Source: Bacteroidetes bacterium CG2_30_33_31
GTDB taxonomy: Bacteria; Bacteroidota; Bacteroidia; Bacteroidales; UBA1556
Reading direction: 5' to 3'
DNA: 64,000 bases
Assembly: GCA_001872625.1 (NCBI GenBank)
Contig: MNXP01000043.1
Span: 1 to 64,000, forward strand
Below are positions 29,377-37,932 of the stretch, piece after piece. Made by a program: the position numbers and the translations under genes. Below the pieces are notes generated by a model. It had not been told where the DNA came from. It searched no databases and saw only the letters and a program-made list of their open reading frames with translations. Positions within the stretch are counted from its first letter, which is position 1; the number at the start of each line of letters is the position of its first letter.

Positions 29377-29449
29377 GGTACCATAGCTCAGTTGGTAGAG
29401 CAATGGACTGAAAATCCATGTGTCCCTGGTTCAAATCCAGGTGGTACCA
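29377..29449 (+). tRNA. tRNA-Phe (anticodon GAA)
   Basis: A full cloverleaf can be folded. The acceptor arms are GGTACCA and TGGTACC. The D arm is GCTC..GAGC. The anticodon stem is ATGGA/TCCAT with loop CTGAAAA, giving GAA at 29410-29412. The T arm is CCTGG/CCAGG with loop TTCAAAT. The discriminator base is A and the 3' CCA is not encoded, so it must be added by the CCA enzyme. Confidence 0.97.
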
Positions 29450-29454
29450 CAAAT

Positions 29455-29490
29455 AAAAGCCCTTAATTATCAAATAATTAAGGGCTTTTT
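29455..29490. terminator. bidirectional terminator after tRNA-Phe
   Basis: AAAAGCCCTTAATTAT and ATAATTAAGGGCTTTTT arms with a CAA loop form a 16-base-pair hairpin that serves both the tRNA and the convergent gene ending at 29525. Confidence 0.92.
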
Positions 29491-29524
29491 ATTTCTATGT
29501 TTTGTGAAAATTATTGGCTGATAT

Positions 29525-30808
29525 TTATTTTTTAGCCTTATGAATCACATTATTTTCCTTCTTAACTTCTCTTTTAGGTTGGGCCTCTTTATATTCGAGA
29601 TGGGCTTTATTTATTTTTTCAGCCATAGCGTTTAGTTCAGCTTCGCTATATTTTTTCGCCTCTATATTAAATGATTTTAATACTTCTAAAGCATGATTTG
29701 CTTCCGAAAAATTATGCAATTTTATCGATATATCTATCATAGTTGGCTGATAATCAATTTTATTATCTATCGATATAAGTTCATTAAGCTGCGTAATTGC
29801 CATCATCAAGAATTCCTGATTATTGCAATCGTTGGTTAATTCTTTAATATACGAATGCAATTCATAATTGTAAAGTAACCCATTTGAAGTCATCAAATAT
29901 TCTGTTAATGCTCTGAAGTAATTATCCTGATTTTTTTCAATCTGTTTGTAATATTTCATTTTCACAATTGACATAACTACCATTGGATCATCTATATGGA
30001 AAGTTCTGCATGTGGATGATATGGTATCATCGAGCACTATTTTTTTGTTAGCCGACACACTTAGTATTATTGAAATTGAAATAATCTCATTAATTTTTTT
30101 ATTTACGAACCTTGGATTCAAATTGCCAGGTCCTATTGCCGAATAATCTTCCATAAAAATGGTGAACCGTGGGTCGTTCATATCTTCTGTAAAAAGCAAA
30201 ACTGCTTCTATTCCATTCATATCATGGGCATAATTAGCTCCAACATTCTTAAAATATTTTTCCTTATAAAGTTCATAATTATCACCTCCATAATATAAAC
30301 CTTTAGCATAGTTGAATAGGATTCCCGATTCAGCATCAGGGTTTTCATCTATCATTCTTTTCCATAAATGCATATTATTGTCGGGATTTATTCCAAAATT
30401 GCTGGCATCTAAAAATATATTTGGTTCTACTTTGCCTGCGAGTTTGTACATTATATTATCATCACCATCAAGAAAAAGGAAGGTTGGATATTTATGAACA
30501 TTATATTTTGCGTATCTCTTTATATTTTTGTCAGTTTTAAGATTTACTTTTAATAAAATATAATTTTCTGGAATAATTCTCGAAACCTTTTCATGTGCGA
30601 ATACAATTGTATTAAAATATTCATCATCAGCTACTTGAGTTCCATTAATAATTTCTACCAGTAGATGTTTGTTTTGATTTTTAGCGGTTTTTAGCATAGC
30701 ATCTATCTGTCCTGACTCGAATCGCAAGGCATCCTTTTTTTGGCTATATATGCCAGTGGAAAGTAAAACAGCTATTAATAACAAAAAGAAATTTTTAAGG
30801 TTTTTCAT
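29525..30808 (-). CDS. secreted thioredoxin-fold protein without CxxC
   Basis: The 427-residue protein has a signal peptide (about 1-22). Residues 35-140 look like a thioredoxin-like domain (KHLLVEIINGTQVADDEYFN, YAKYNVHKYPTFLFLDGDDN with the cis-Pro). The usual catalytic CxxC position is replaced by TQVADD, so it should not be a redox enzyme. The remaining 280 residues are helical and may be TPR-like. It ends in a basic tail (KREVKKENNVIHKAKK). Periplasmic, role unknown. It has its own promoter at 30846 and terminator at 29455-29490. Confidence 0.7.
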   Translation of the reverse strand: MKNLKNFFLLLIAVLLSTGIYSQKKDALRFESGQIDAMLKTAKNQNKHLLVEIINGTQVADDEYFNTIVFAHEKVSRIIPENYILLKVNLKTDKNIKRYAKYNVHKYPTFLFLDGDDNIMYKLAGKVEPNIFLDASNFGINPDNNMHLWKRMIDENPDAESGILFNYAKGLYYGGDNYELYKEKYFKNVGANYAHDMNGIEAVLLFTEDMNDPRFTIFMEDYSAIGPGNLNPRFVNKKINEIISISIILSVSANKKIVLDDTISSTCRTFHIDDPMVVMSIVKMKYYKQIEKNQDNYFRALTEYLMTSNGLLYNYELHSYIKELTNDCNNQEFLMMAITQLNELISIDNKIDYQPTMIDISIKLHNFSEANHALEVLKSFNIEAKKYSEAELNAMAEKINKAHLEYKEAQPKREVKKENNVIHKAKK

Positions 30809-30845
30809 AGATTTAATGTTTGATAATTTTGCTTTATAATTTATG

Positions 30846-30853
30846 CAAAAATA
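30846..30853 (-). promoter_or_regulatory. -7 promoter box TATTTTTG
   Basis: The minus strand reads TATTTTTG, 38 bases before the ATG of the thioredoxin-fold protein. Confidence 0.5.
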
Positions 30854-30890
30854 GAAAAATTGATTTAATACTCATTTACAAATATTGATG

Positions 30891-31505
30891 CTAAAAATGA
30901 ATTACAAATTTACTTTCGAAGAACTCTTCATCAAAGTAGTTTTTGATTGGATAAAGGCGAGCTTTTTTGCCAAAAAATATTACATCCTCAGCAAGATCTC
31001 CACCTTTAAGGTATAAAACTCCATTTCTTATATAATTGAAATTTTTCTTTTTTATCTTATTTTTCGACCAATGATAAAACATTGGAAGATCTGTTACAGC
31101 GCGACTTACAATGAAATCGAAACTTGCATTTAGATTTTCAACTCGCATTTGTTGTGCGTTAATGTTTTTTAATTCTAATTTTTCTACCGCATCATTTACT
31201 ACTTTTATTTTCTTGGCAATGCCATCGATAAGAGTAAATTGAACCTGCGGAAACATAATTGCCAATGGAATTCCAGGGAATCCGCCGCCTGTTCCTAAAT
31301 CCAATATTTCAGTGCCGTTTTTAAACTCAACGACTTTAGCAATTGCCATAGAATGAAGAACATGTCTTTGATAAAAATGCAAAAAATCTTTTCTCGAAAT
31401 TACATTTATCTTCGAATTCCAATCTTCGTATAATGGCATAAGACGCTCAAATCTATCTAATTGCTCTGAACTCAGCAAGGGAAAATACTTTCTTATGTTA
31501 TCCAT
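30891..31505 (-). CDS. rsmG: 16S rRNA (guanine-527-N7) methyltransferase
   Basis: The 204-residue RsmG (GidB) makes m7G527 in 16S rRNA using SAM. The SAM-binding motif LDLGTGGGFPGIPLAI and the later FIVSRAVTDLP are characteristic, as is the N-terminal WNSKINVISRKD. Loss of this enzyme is known to give low-level streptomycin resistance. Length is standard. It is monocistronic with a promoter directly upstream and is not next to gidA. Confidence 0.96.
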   Translation of the reverse strand: MDNIRKYFPLLSSEQLDRFERLMPLYEDWNSKINVISRKDFLHFYQRHVLHSMAIAKVVEFKNGTEILDLGTGGGFPGIPLAIMFPQVQFTLIDGIAKKIKVVNDAVEKLELKNINAQQMRVENLNASFDFIVSRAVTDLPMFYHWSKNKIKKKNFNYIRNGVLYLKGGDLAEDVIFFGKKARLYPIKNYFDEEFFESKFVIHF

Positions 31506-31526
31506 AATTGGCTAATTTATATTTGG

Positions 31527-31534
31527 CAAAATTA
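31527..31534 (-). promoter_or_regulatory. -7 promoter box TAATTTTG for rsmG
   Basis: The minus strand reads TAATTTTG, 22 bases before the rsmG ATG, implying a very short leader. Confidence 0.5.
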
Positions 31535-31610
31535 GTTAATAGGTTGCTGCAATAAACATTGGAATGTGAATAAAATTTTGTTTGATTGAATTTATCGACT
31601 TTTTTGTTGT

Positions 31611-31618
31611 TAAATTTG
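31611..31618 (+). promoter_or_regulatory. -7 promoter box TAAATTTG
   Basis: Exact TAnnTTTG match, 34 bases before the ATG of the glucosaminidase gene. Confidence 0.5.
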
Positions 31619-31651
31619 CAAATATTCAGTACATATTAATTGTATATAATT

Positions 31652-32635
31652 ATGAAAATTAGAGGATTAACATTAATAGCATTTTTACTAATAGCTAATT
31701 CAGAGCTTTTGGTTGGTCAAAGAATAAGCACTTTAGATTACATCAATAAATATAAATATATTTCAATAAAGGAGATGCTTGATTATAAAATTCCAGCATC
31801 AATCACCTTAGCGCAGGCAATCTTAGAATCATCATCAGGCAATAGCAGCTTGGCAACTGAAGCAAATAATCATTTTGGAATTAAATGCCATAATGATTGG
31901 ACTGGAGAAAAAATCTACAAGGATGATGATGAAAAAAATGAGTGCTTTAGGGTTTATAAATCTGCTGAATATAGCTTCCGCGATCATTCCATTTACCTTT
32001 CCACTTACAATCGCTATAAATTTCTATTCGATTATAAAATAACAGATTATAATGCATGGGCAGATGGATTAAAGACGGCCGGATATGCTACCAACTCTCA
32101 ATACCCTAAACTTTTGACCAAAATTATTGAAGATTATGATTTGGAAAAATATGACAAAGTAAGCCAAAAGGAGTTTGAGAAGATGTTGAGAGAAGATAAT
32201 GTTACTTTGATGGACAATTTTGACTTTAATAGTCCTTCTATAACTAAGGATACCGAAGAAAATAAGAATCAAGTTTATTTACCAATGCCAAATCATAATA
32301 TACTGTTTTACAACAGAATAAAATATATTATTTGTAAAAAAGGAGATGATATTAATAGTTTAAGGAAAGAGTTTGATTTGTTTGTATGGCAAATTCCTAA
32401 ATATAATGACATAAGCAAAGATCAAGTTTTGGAACCTGGTATGTTGATTTATTTACAGCCAAAAAGAAGAAATTGCCCCGAAAAAATTCATAAAATAAAA
32501 GAAGGCGAAACTATGTGGGAAGTTAGTCAGAAATATGGAATTAAGCTTTCTATTCTTTATAAAAGAAACCAAATGCAGCCTGGTACTCAGCCCACTAAAG
32601 GCCAAGAATTGAGCTTGAGGAAAAAGAAAAAATAG
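31652..32635 (+). CDS. secreted glucosaminidase with C-terminal LysM domain
   Basis: The 327-residue peptidoglycan hydrolase has a signal peptide (about 1-22). A FlgJ/LytG-type glucosaminidase domain (about 35-165) contains ITLAQAILESSSGNSSLA, where E59 is the likely catalytic acid, and NNHFGIKC. After a linker comes a LysM peptidoglycan-binding module (about 280-323, KEGETMWEVSQKYGI). It should cut glycan strands in the periplasm. I chose the ATG at 31652 because it begins the signal peptide directly. A TTG four codons earlier adds only hydrophilic residues. It is convergent with the next gene, with one base between stops. Confidence 0.9.
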   Translation: MKIRGLTLIAFLLIANSELLVGQRISTLDYINKYKYISIKEMLDYKIPASITLAQAILESSSGNSSLATEANNHFGIKCHNDWTGEKIYKDDDEKNECFRVYKSAEYSFRDHSIYLSTYNRYKFLFDYKITDYNAWADGLKTAGYATNSQYPKLLTKIIEDYDLEKYDKVSQKEFEKMLREDNVTLMDNFDFNSPSITKDTEENKNQVYLPMPNHNILFYNRIKYIICKKGDDINSLRKEFDLFVWQIPKYNDISKDQVLEPGMLIYLQPKRRNCPEKIHKIKEGETMWEVSQKYGIKLSILYKRNQMQPGTQPTKGQELSLRKKKK

Positions 32636-32636
32636 T

Positions 32637-33512
32637 TTATTCTTCAAAAATATTTAGAAGTGCATTGTATTTATCTCCATTAATTTCATCGCCTCTTTCA
32701 TTATAAATAGAAATCAAGTTTTTTAACATCCTCGAAACTGTAACTTCATTTTGACAAGGCAAAATATTTGAGTCCTCGACAGCAACATTGAGTTTGTGCA
32801 AGAAGCCGAAAACTTCACTCAGGCTATAAATTTCGCCTCCGCTAAAAGGATTTATATAAAAAAGAATATTATTTCGTTTGATGTCGTGAAATGGATTGGC
32901 ATATAATCTATCTACATAAGCAACTATATAATGCTTTGGCAAATTAATCCCATATATTGGTATGCCAACACTTTGAGCTACAATAGAATATAATGAACAA
33001 ATTGAAATTGGATTTCCTTTTTTTCTCTCCAAAACATCAATTAAAAAGGAATTTATTGGATTAAAAAAATCTTTAGAATCACCCGAAAATTTGTAAATGT
33101 TGAAAAATATATTATTCAAGACCCTAACTTTTTCGAGAGCTGTAAGATTGTCATTAAGCTCAAGCCATAGGCTGTCTTTTATACGATTTATTTCTTTGTT
33201 GATATAAGTTAAGTCGAGATTTGGGTATTGAAATTTTGAGATTATTGCCAAAGCCTTGAATAGGTTTTCTGAATTGTAATCTCTCCAGTTTTTCAATTCT
33301 GAGCATGATATATCGAGTCGAATTTTATCATAAACACTTTTCAATCGGCTTGTCTTTTCAAGATCAAGACAGCTTTCTAATTCTTCATCGATAAAAGCAA
33401 GGGCAGAGCTGCCAAGTTTTATAATCTGCTCTTTCACAACATCATAAACCTCATTATCGTCTATCAGACTTATTAATGATTTTATCTCCCTTGTATTTAA
33501 AACTTTATCCAT
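32637..33512 (-). CDS. SirB1-like transglutaminase-family protein
   Basis: The 291-residue cytoplasmic protein has a transglutaminase-like core of the SirB1 N-terminal type. The segments VLERKKGNPISICSLYSIVA and VGIPIYGINLPKHYIVAY match the family pattern (G.Pi.l..lY..va..lGlpv.gv..PgHf). The biochemical role of this family is not settled. The start is the ATG at 33512, one base after the upstream stop. A GTG at 33521 would overlap the upstream gene. It is coupled to a nucleoside phosphorylase. Confidence 0.75.
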   Translation of the reverse strand: MDKVLNTREIKSLISLIDDNEVYDVVKEQIIKLGSSALAFIDEELESCLDLEKTSRLKSVYDKIRLDISCSELKNWRDYNSENLFKALAIISKFQYPNLDLTYINKEINRIKDSLWLELNDNLTALEKVRVLNNIFFNIYKFSGDSKDFFNPINSFLIDVLERKKGNPISICSLYSIVAQSVGIPIYGINLPKHYIVAYVDRLYANPFHDIKRNNILFYINPFSGGEIYSLSEVFGFLHKLNVAVEDSNILPCQNEVTVSRMLKNLISIYNERGDEINGDKYNALLNIFEE

Positions 33513-33513
33513 A

Positions 33514-34386
33514 TTAGTCACAAATTCTCTCCAAAATTAATTCAATAAGTCTAACTACGGTAGCTTTATAATCGCTGCTGAAAGTTTTCGTATATCTATT
33601 AGCAACTATGGCACAAACTGTTGCAGTGTTATGACCTAACATTGCCCCCAATCCATAAATTGCTGATGTTTCCATTTCAAAATTAGTAATTTGTTTATTC
33701 TGATAATTGAATTTACTTAATTTTTCATTCAGCTGATTAATTGCAAGTCCGAGGCGAAGCGAGCGTCCTTGAGGGCCATAAAATCCAGAGGCCGTGGCTG
33801 TTATGCCTTTTAATAATCCAGCGCCTATTTTATCTTCCAAATTTTTAGAACACTTCACAACATAAGGTTTAGCAAGATTTGCATCCCATTGCATTTCTTT
33901 AATAAATGCTTTGGTAAATGCTTTATCAATTACTTTGTCGGATTCTGCATAAAAATTTAGTAAACCATCAAGCCCAAGGCCGTATTCCGAAAAAACAAAA
34001 GAATCCACAGGAATATTTTCTTGTAATGCTCCTGAAGTGCCTAATCTTATGATGTTTAAACTACGCTTATTCTCATAAATTTTCCTGTTTGCCAAATCAA
34101 TATTTACAAGTGCATCAAGCTCATTCATTACAATATCAATGTTATCTGTTCCAATTCCAGTTGCTAAAGCACTGATTCTGTGTCCGTTGAGATACCCAGT
34201 ATGAGTTACAAATTCTCTATTTGAAACCTTAAATTCAATCTTGTCGAAGTAATTTGAAATCACTTCAACTCTCTGTGGATCACCTACCACTATTATATCT
34301 TCTGCAATCTGCTCAGGCAACAAGTGCAAATGGTAAATGCTTTTATCTGGATTAACAATTAATTCCGACGCTTCTAAATTTCCCAT
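33514..34386 (-). CDS. nucleoside phosphorylase (PNP/UDP family 1)
   Basis: The 290-residue salvage enzyme splits a nucleoside with phosphate into base and ribose 1-phosphate. Family features include IIVVGDPQRVEVISNYF near the N-terminus, ISALATGIGTDNIDIVMNE (phosphate loop), IRLGTSGAL and the late NFEMETSAIYGLGAMLGH, which binds ribose. The last segment resembles uridine phosphorylases. The exact base preference is uncertain. It heads a two-gene operon with the SirB1-like gene and is divergent from the universal stress protein. Confidence 0.85.
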   Translation of the reverse strand: MGNLEASELIVNPDKSIYHLHLLPEQIAEDIIVVGDPQRVEVISNYFDKIEFKVSNREFVTHTGYLNGHRISALATGIGTDNIDIVMNELDALVNIDLANRKIYENKRSLNIIRLGTSGALQENIPVDSFVFSEYGLGLDGLLNFYAESDKVIDKAFTKAFIKEMQWDANLAKPYVVKCSKNLEDKIGAGLLKGITATASGFYGPQGRSLRLGLAINQLNEKLSKFNYQNKQITNFEMETSAIYGLGAMLGHNTATVCAIVANRYTKTFSSDYKATVVRLIELILERICD

Positions 34387-34425
34387 ATAAAAAAATATTA
34401 TTGCTATTCTATAAAAAAATATGTC

Positions 34426-34433
34426 TAAGTTTG
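34426..34433 (+). promoter_or_regulatory. -7 promoter box TAAGTTTG for the usp gene
   Basis: Exact TAnnTTTG match, 36 bases before the ATG at 34469. Confidence 0.5.
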
Positions 34434-34451
34434 TAACTTATTAATATAACA

Positions 34452-34459
34452 CAAAAATA
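34452..34459 (-). promoter_or_regulatory. -7 promoter box TATTTTTG for the nucleoside phosphorylase
   Basis: The minus strand reads TATTTTTG, 66 bases before the phosphorylase ATG. It overlaps the divergent usp promoter region, so the two promoters could interfere. Confidence 0.45.
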
Positions 34460-34468
34460 GTCAAAATT

Positions 34469-35347
34469 ATGGATACGAACATGAATATTTTAGTTCCCAT
34501 CGACTTTAGAGAGCAATCTTTAAATGCTTTGAATATTGCAATTGGTCTTGCAAAAACATTAAAATTAAAAATCAGCTTATTATATGTTCATCAGGATAAG
34601 GGAGCTTTAACTTCATTATTTTCAAGTGAACAAACAGCCCTTTTTGATGAAGCCGTTTTAGAAAAATTGCAGGATTTAGCTAAAATAAATGCAGAAAAAA
34701 ATAATGTTGTTATCGACTCAAAACTCGTTCATCATAATAGCGTTCATACTGCAATTCTTGATTATGCTGACAAAAATTCGACAGAAATTATCGTAATGGG
34801 TCGAGGTCAAAAAGATAATGATGTCGTCATTGGAGCTAATACTTTGAGAATTCTTCGTTCGTCGAATGTGCCAGTTATTACAGTTGACCAAAATTACGAC
34901 CTGAGCAAAATTCGCAATATTCTTTTACCTTTGGATTTATCAAAAGAAACACGCCAAAAAGTTAATTGGGCAATTACTCTTGCTAAACTTTTTGATGCTG
35001 ACATAAAAGTTATTTCAGCTCTTTGGTCACCAAATAACGAAAATATTGTTAACCAGCTTAATGCTCAGTTGATTCAGGTTGATAATTTTATAAAAAAAGA
35101 AGGTGTTACTTGTACAGTAGATGTAATAAATTCGACCGATGATGCTAAAACTTTTGTTCCAATAATCTTAAAATATGTTGAATCAGAAGGGGATATTGAT
35201 TTAATTTTAATCATGACTCAACAGGAAACTGGTTTTATCGAATTCTTTATTGGAACTCATGCTTCTGAATTAATCAGAAAATCAACAACTCCTGTAATGT
35301 CTATAATTCCTCACGAAACTGGACAAATTAATTGGGGATTATTTTAA
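34469..35347 (+). CDS. tandem-domain universal stress protein
   Basis: The 292-residue protein contains two UspA-like alpha/beta domains (about 1-145 and 150-290). The first has ILVPIDFREQSLNALNIAI and the nucleotide-loop-like GRGQKDNDVVIGANTLRIL, matching G2xG9xG(S/T). The second has ILLPLDLSKETRQKVNWAI but a degenerate loop. Such proteins help cells survive arrest and may bind ATP. The stop codon is one base before the cinA start, so the two are co-translated. Confidence 0.88.
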   Translation: MDTNMNILVPIDFREQSLNALNIAIGLAKTLKLKISLLYVHQDKGALTSLFSSEQTALFDEAVLEKLQDLAKINAEKNNVVIDSKLVHHNSVHTAILDYADKNSTEIIVMGRGQKDNDVVIGANTLRILRSSNVPVITVDQNYDLSKIRNILLPLDLSKETRQKVNWAITLAKLFDADIKVISALWSPNNENIVNQLNAQLIQVDNFIKKEGVTCTVDVINSTDDAKTFVPIILKYVESEGDIDLILIMTQQETGFIEFFIGTHASELIRKSTTPVMSIIPHETGQINWGLF

Positions 35348-35348
35348 A

Positions 35349-36602
35349 TTGGAAGTAGCAAAAGTTATTATAATAAGCATTGGCGACGAAATTCTTATTG
35401 GACAAATAGCCAATACCAATGCAACATGGATGGCTGAAATTCTAAATTCTAACGGTTTCAATACTGTAGAGATTAGATCAATTGCCGATGATGAAAATGC
35501 TATCCTTAACACTCTGAAATCAGTTAGGCAATTAGCAGATTTGGTGCTTGTTACTGGAGGACTTGGCCCTACCAAGGATGACAAAACAAAGCAAATAATT
35601 TGCGATTTTTTTGATAGTCAAATTATTATCAATGATGCTGTGTTGGCTCATGTGAAAAGCTTTTTTGCTATTAGAAATAAAGAGCTTACAGAACTTAATT
35701 ATAAACAAGCTGAGGTTCCTGATAATTGTGAAGTCGTACATAATGCTATGGGAACAGCGCCGGGAATGTATTTCGTGAAAGAAAATATCCATTTTGTTTT
35801 TATGCCTGGCGTTCCTTTTGAAATGGAAAATATAATGAAAACTTGGGTGATTCCCGAAATGTGCAAAAGGCTTTTCACTAAAAATATTATTCAGAAAACT
35901 ATTTTGACCCATGGTTTGGGTGAGAGTTTTTTGGCTGATAAAATTTCCAAATGGGAAAATTCATTGCCCACCCATATTAAATTAGCTTATCTTCCTACTC
36001 CTGGAAAAGTTCGCTTGCGCCTAAGAGGTATTGGTGACAATAGGGGGGAACTTCAAATGGAAATAGAGAAAAAGATTCAAGAGTTACAGATTATAATTCC
36101 TAATTTAATTTATGGATTTGATGATGATTTAATGGAAGAAATTATTGGTAACTTATTAAGAAAAAATAAGTTAACTCTTTCAACTGCTGAGAGCTGTACA
36201 GGAGGATTTATTGCTCATAAGATAACAGAAATTGCTGGTAGCTCCGATTATTTCAAAGGCTCTGTAGTAGCGTATTCAAATGAAATAAAGGAGAAAGTTT
36301 TAGGCATATCGGCGAAAAATCTGCTGACTTATGGTGCAGTTAGCGAACAAGTTATTATTCAGATGGCTGAGGGAGTTAGAAAGCTGTTCGATACAGATTA
36401 TGCCATAGCAACATCTGGAATCGCTGGACCAAGTGGTGGTACTACTGAAAAATCTGTAGGTACAGTTTGGATTGCTTTAAGTAGTTCCTCAAAAACTATC
36501 GCCAAGAAATTTAACTTTGGAAACCATCGCATTAGGAATATCAATCTTTCTTTTCTGTCGGCTATAAATATGCTTCGTATGGAACTTTTGAATTCTGATT
36601 AA
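35349..36602 (+). CDS. cinA: CinA family protein (competence/damage-inducible; NMN deamidase)
   Basis: The 417-residue protein has an N-terminal MoCF-like domain (IIISIGDEILIGQIANTNA, VLVTGGLGPTKDDKTK). The C-terminal CinA domain has LSTAESCTGGFIAHKIT and ATSGIAGPSGGTTEKSVGTVW, with nicotinamide-mononucleotide deamidase activity in characterised members. It recycles NMN in NAD metabolism. The only start before the conserved IIISIGDE strand is TTG at 35349, next to the usp stop codon. The next ATG would delete the motif. RpmB follows 168 bases later. Confidence 0.95.
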   Translation: MEVAKVIIISIGDEILIGQIANTNATWMAEILNSNGFNTVEIRSIADDENAILNTLKSVRQLADLVLVTGGLGPTKDDKTKQIICDFFDSQIIINDAVLAHVKSFFAIRNKELTELNYKQAEVPDNCEVVHNAMGTAPGMYFVKENIHFVFMPGVPFEMENIMKTWVIPEMCKRLFTKNIIQKTILTHGLGESFLADKISKWENSLPTHIKLAYLPTPGKVRLRLRGIGDNRGELQMEIEKKIQELQIIIPNLIYGFDDDLMEEIIGNLLRKNKLTLSTAESCTGGFIAHKITEIAGSSDYFKGSVVAYSNEIKEKVLGISAKNLLTYGAVSEQVIIQMAEGVRKLFDTDYAIATSGIAGPSGGTTEKSVGTVWIALSSSSKTIAKKFNFGNHRIRNINLSFLSAINMLRMELLNSD

Positions 36603-36701
36603 TTATTTTATCAGCAAAATACAAGCATAATTGTAGCTATAATGTTGAAATTCAATTTTATACGTATAATTAATAAATTATAAATAAATTGTAAATAAGG
36701 C

Positions 36702-36732
36702 TTGGTGGTTTGAAATATTTTTCATTATTTTG
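36702..36732 (+). promoter_or_regulatory. candidate rpmB promoter
   Basis: TTG at 36702-36704 and TTATTTTG at 36725-36732 (one mismatch to TAnnTTTG) are spaced 20 bases apart, 38 bases before the rpmB ATG. Confidence 0.35.
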
Positions 36733-36770
36733 CACTCCAATTTCAAGGATTATATTAAAATATAAGAACG

Positions 36771-37007
36771 ATGTCTAAAATTTGTGAAATAACAGGAAAG
36801 AAAGTAATGACAGGTAACAATGTTGCCCATTCAAATAAACGTACCAGAAGAAAATTTTATCCAAATCTTCAAACTAAGAAGTTCTATCTTCCTGAAGAAG
36901 ATGAGTACATTATTTTGAAAGTTTCGGCTGCTGGAATTCGTAAGATTGATAAAAATGGAATTGTAGCTTGCCTTAAAGACTCACTTGCTAAAGGATATAT
37001 TCAATAA
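36771..37007 (+). CDS. rpmB: 50S ribosomal protein bL28
   Basis: The 78-residue protein starts MSKICEITGKKVMTGNNVAHSN and has KRTRRKFYPNLQ, standard for bacterial bL28. It lacks the paired CxxC motifs of zinc-binding L28. In many Bacteroidota rpmB is followed at once by rpmG and a small DUF4295 gene. Here a terminator follows after 25 bases and neither gene is present nearby. Confidence 0.97.
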   Translation: MSKICEITGKKVMTGNNVAHSNKRTRRKFYPNLQTKKFYLPEEDEYIILKVSAAGIRKIDKNGIVACLKDSLAKGYIQ

Positions 37008-37032
37008 AAAGATATTCTTTTTTAAAACATTG

Positions 37033-37063
37033 CCGAAGTAGATTTGTCTGCTTCGGTTTTTTT
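37033..37063 (+). terminator. terminator after rpmB
   Basis: CCGAAGTAGA and TCTGCTTCGG arms (one mismatch) with a TTTG loop are followed by seven T residues. Confidence 0.88.
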
Positions 37064-37081
37064 GTTATTTATAAAAAAATG

Positions 37082-37441
37082 TTACTGAAATAATAACAAA
37101 ATTTTTGGTAGAAATATAATGAGTCCAATTACTAAAGCTCCGATTGAAGCCAATAAAACAGCTCCCGCTGATAAATCTTTGACTTTTTTAATTTGCTCGT
37201 TTTTTTCTTTAGAGAAAGCGTCGGAAAGGGTTTCAATCGCGGAGTTTATAATTTCAAGTGAAAGTATTAAAATAATAGATAATATCAAGATTAACCATTC
37301 AAAGGCGCAAATTTTTAATATAAAACCAAAAATTATTACAAAAAATGCAATTGACGATTGTATAATAAAGTTGCGTTCGCCATTTAGCATCAAATTTAAA
37401 CCTCGGAAAGCATAAATAAAACTTCTAAAAAAGCGTTTCAT
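37082..37441 (-). CDS. dgkA: diacylglycerol kinase family membrane protein
   Basis: The 119-residue protein has three hydrophobic helices. The motif LEIINSAIETLSDAFS matches the ExxNxAIE signature of DgkA/undecaprenol kinases. Gram-positive-type members phosphorylate undecaprenol and E. coli DgkA phosphorylates diacylglycerol. Which lipid is used here is unknown. It lies 21 bases after the secreted hypothetical and is probably the last gene of an operon led by the ABC permease. Confidence 0.9.
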   Translation of the reverse strand: MKRFFRSFIYAFRGLNLMLNGERNFIIQSSIAFFVIIFGFILKICAFEWLILILSIILILSLEIINSAIETLSDAFSKEKNEQIKKVKDLSAGAVLLASIGALVIGLIIFLPKILLLFQ

Positions 37442-37462
37442 TTTTTGGGAAAACTATTAATA

Positions 37463-37921
37463 TTATTGCATATAAATTACTGGTAAATCTTCTATTTCTT
37501 CAATGGCAAAATATTTCTTTTTCCCTTTTAAACTATATCCTATCAGTGCTTTGCCTTGGTATTTGTAAGGAAGATTTTTCCCAATATTTTCTTCTTCAAT
37601 AAGCTCTCCAGAGCCATTAGGAATCTTTCGCTTAGCTGCTTTTATGTAAATTGAATCTCCTTTAGAAAAATCATTGCTGAAAGATAGATCAGAGTTCTGT
37701 TTATATGCCACTGCTTGAAAGTAAGTAGAATCTATCCATAAATCCTCGAATTTCAATTTTTTTGAGTCAGTGTAAGCGAGAATTTTAAAGCTGTAAGAGG
37801 TGGTGATGCCGCTCTCAGCTCTTCCACCATTAGATGTTTGTTTTGTAGATTTTATGACTTCAAAAGGTTTTGATGGAATTAATCCAAATAAACATAATAA
37901 TATCAATAAAAAAGTTTTCAT
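37463..37921 (-). CDS. secreted hypothetical protein
   Basis: The 152-residue protein has a signal peptide (about 1-17). The mature part is beta-strand-rich, with Lys/Asp/Gly turns (FSKGDSIYIKAAKRK). I recognise no family. It is sandwiched between the ABC permease (11 bases) and dgkA (21 bases), so it is probably translated with both and works in the envelope. Confidence 0.6.
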   Translation of the reverse strand: MKTFLLILLCLFGLIPSKPFEVIKSTKQTSNGGRAESGITTSYSFKILAYTDSKKLKFEDLWIDSTYFQAVAYKQNSDLSFSNDFSKGDSIYIKAAKRKIPNGSGELIEEENIGKNLPYKYQGKALIGYSLKGKKKYFAIEEIEDLPVIYMQ

Positions 37922-37932
37922 AAAAATGTAAT

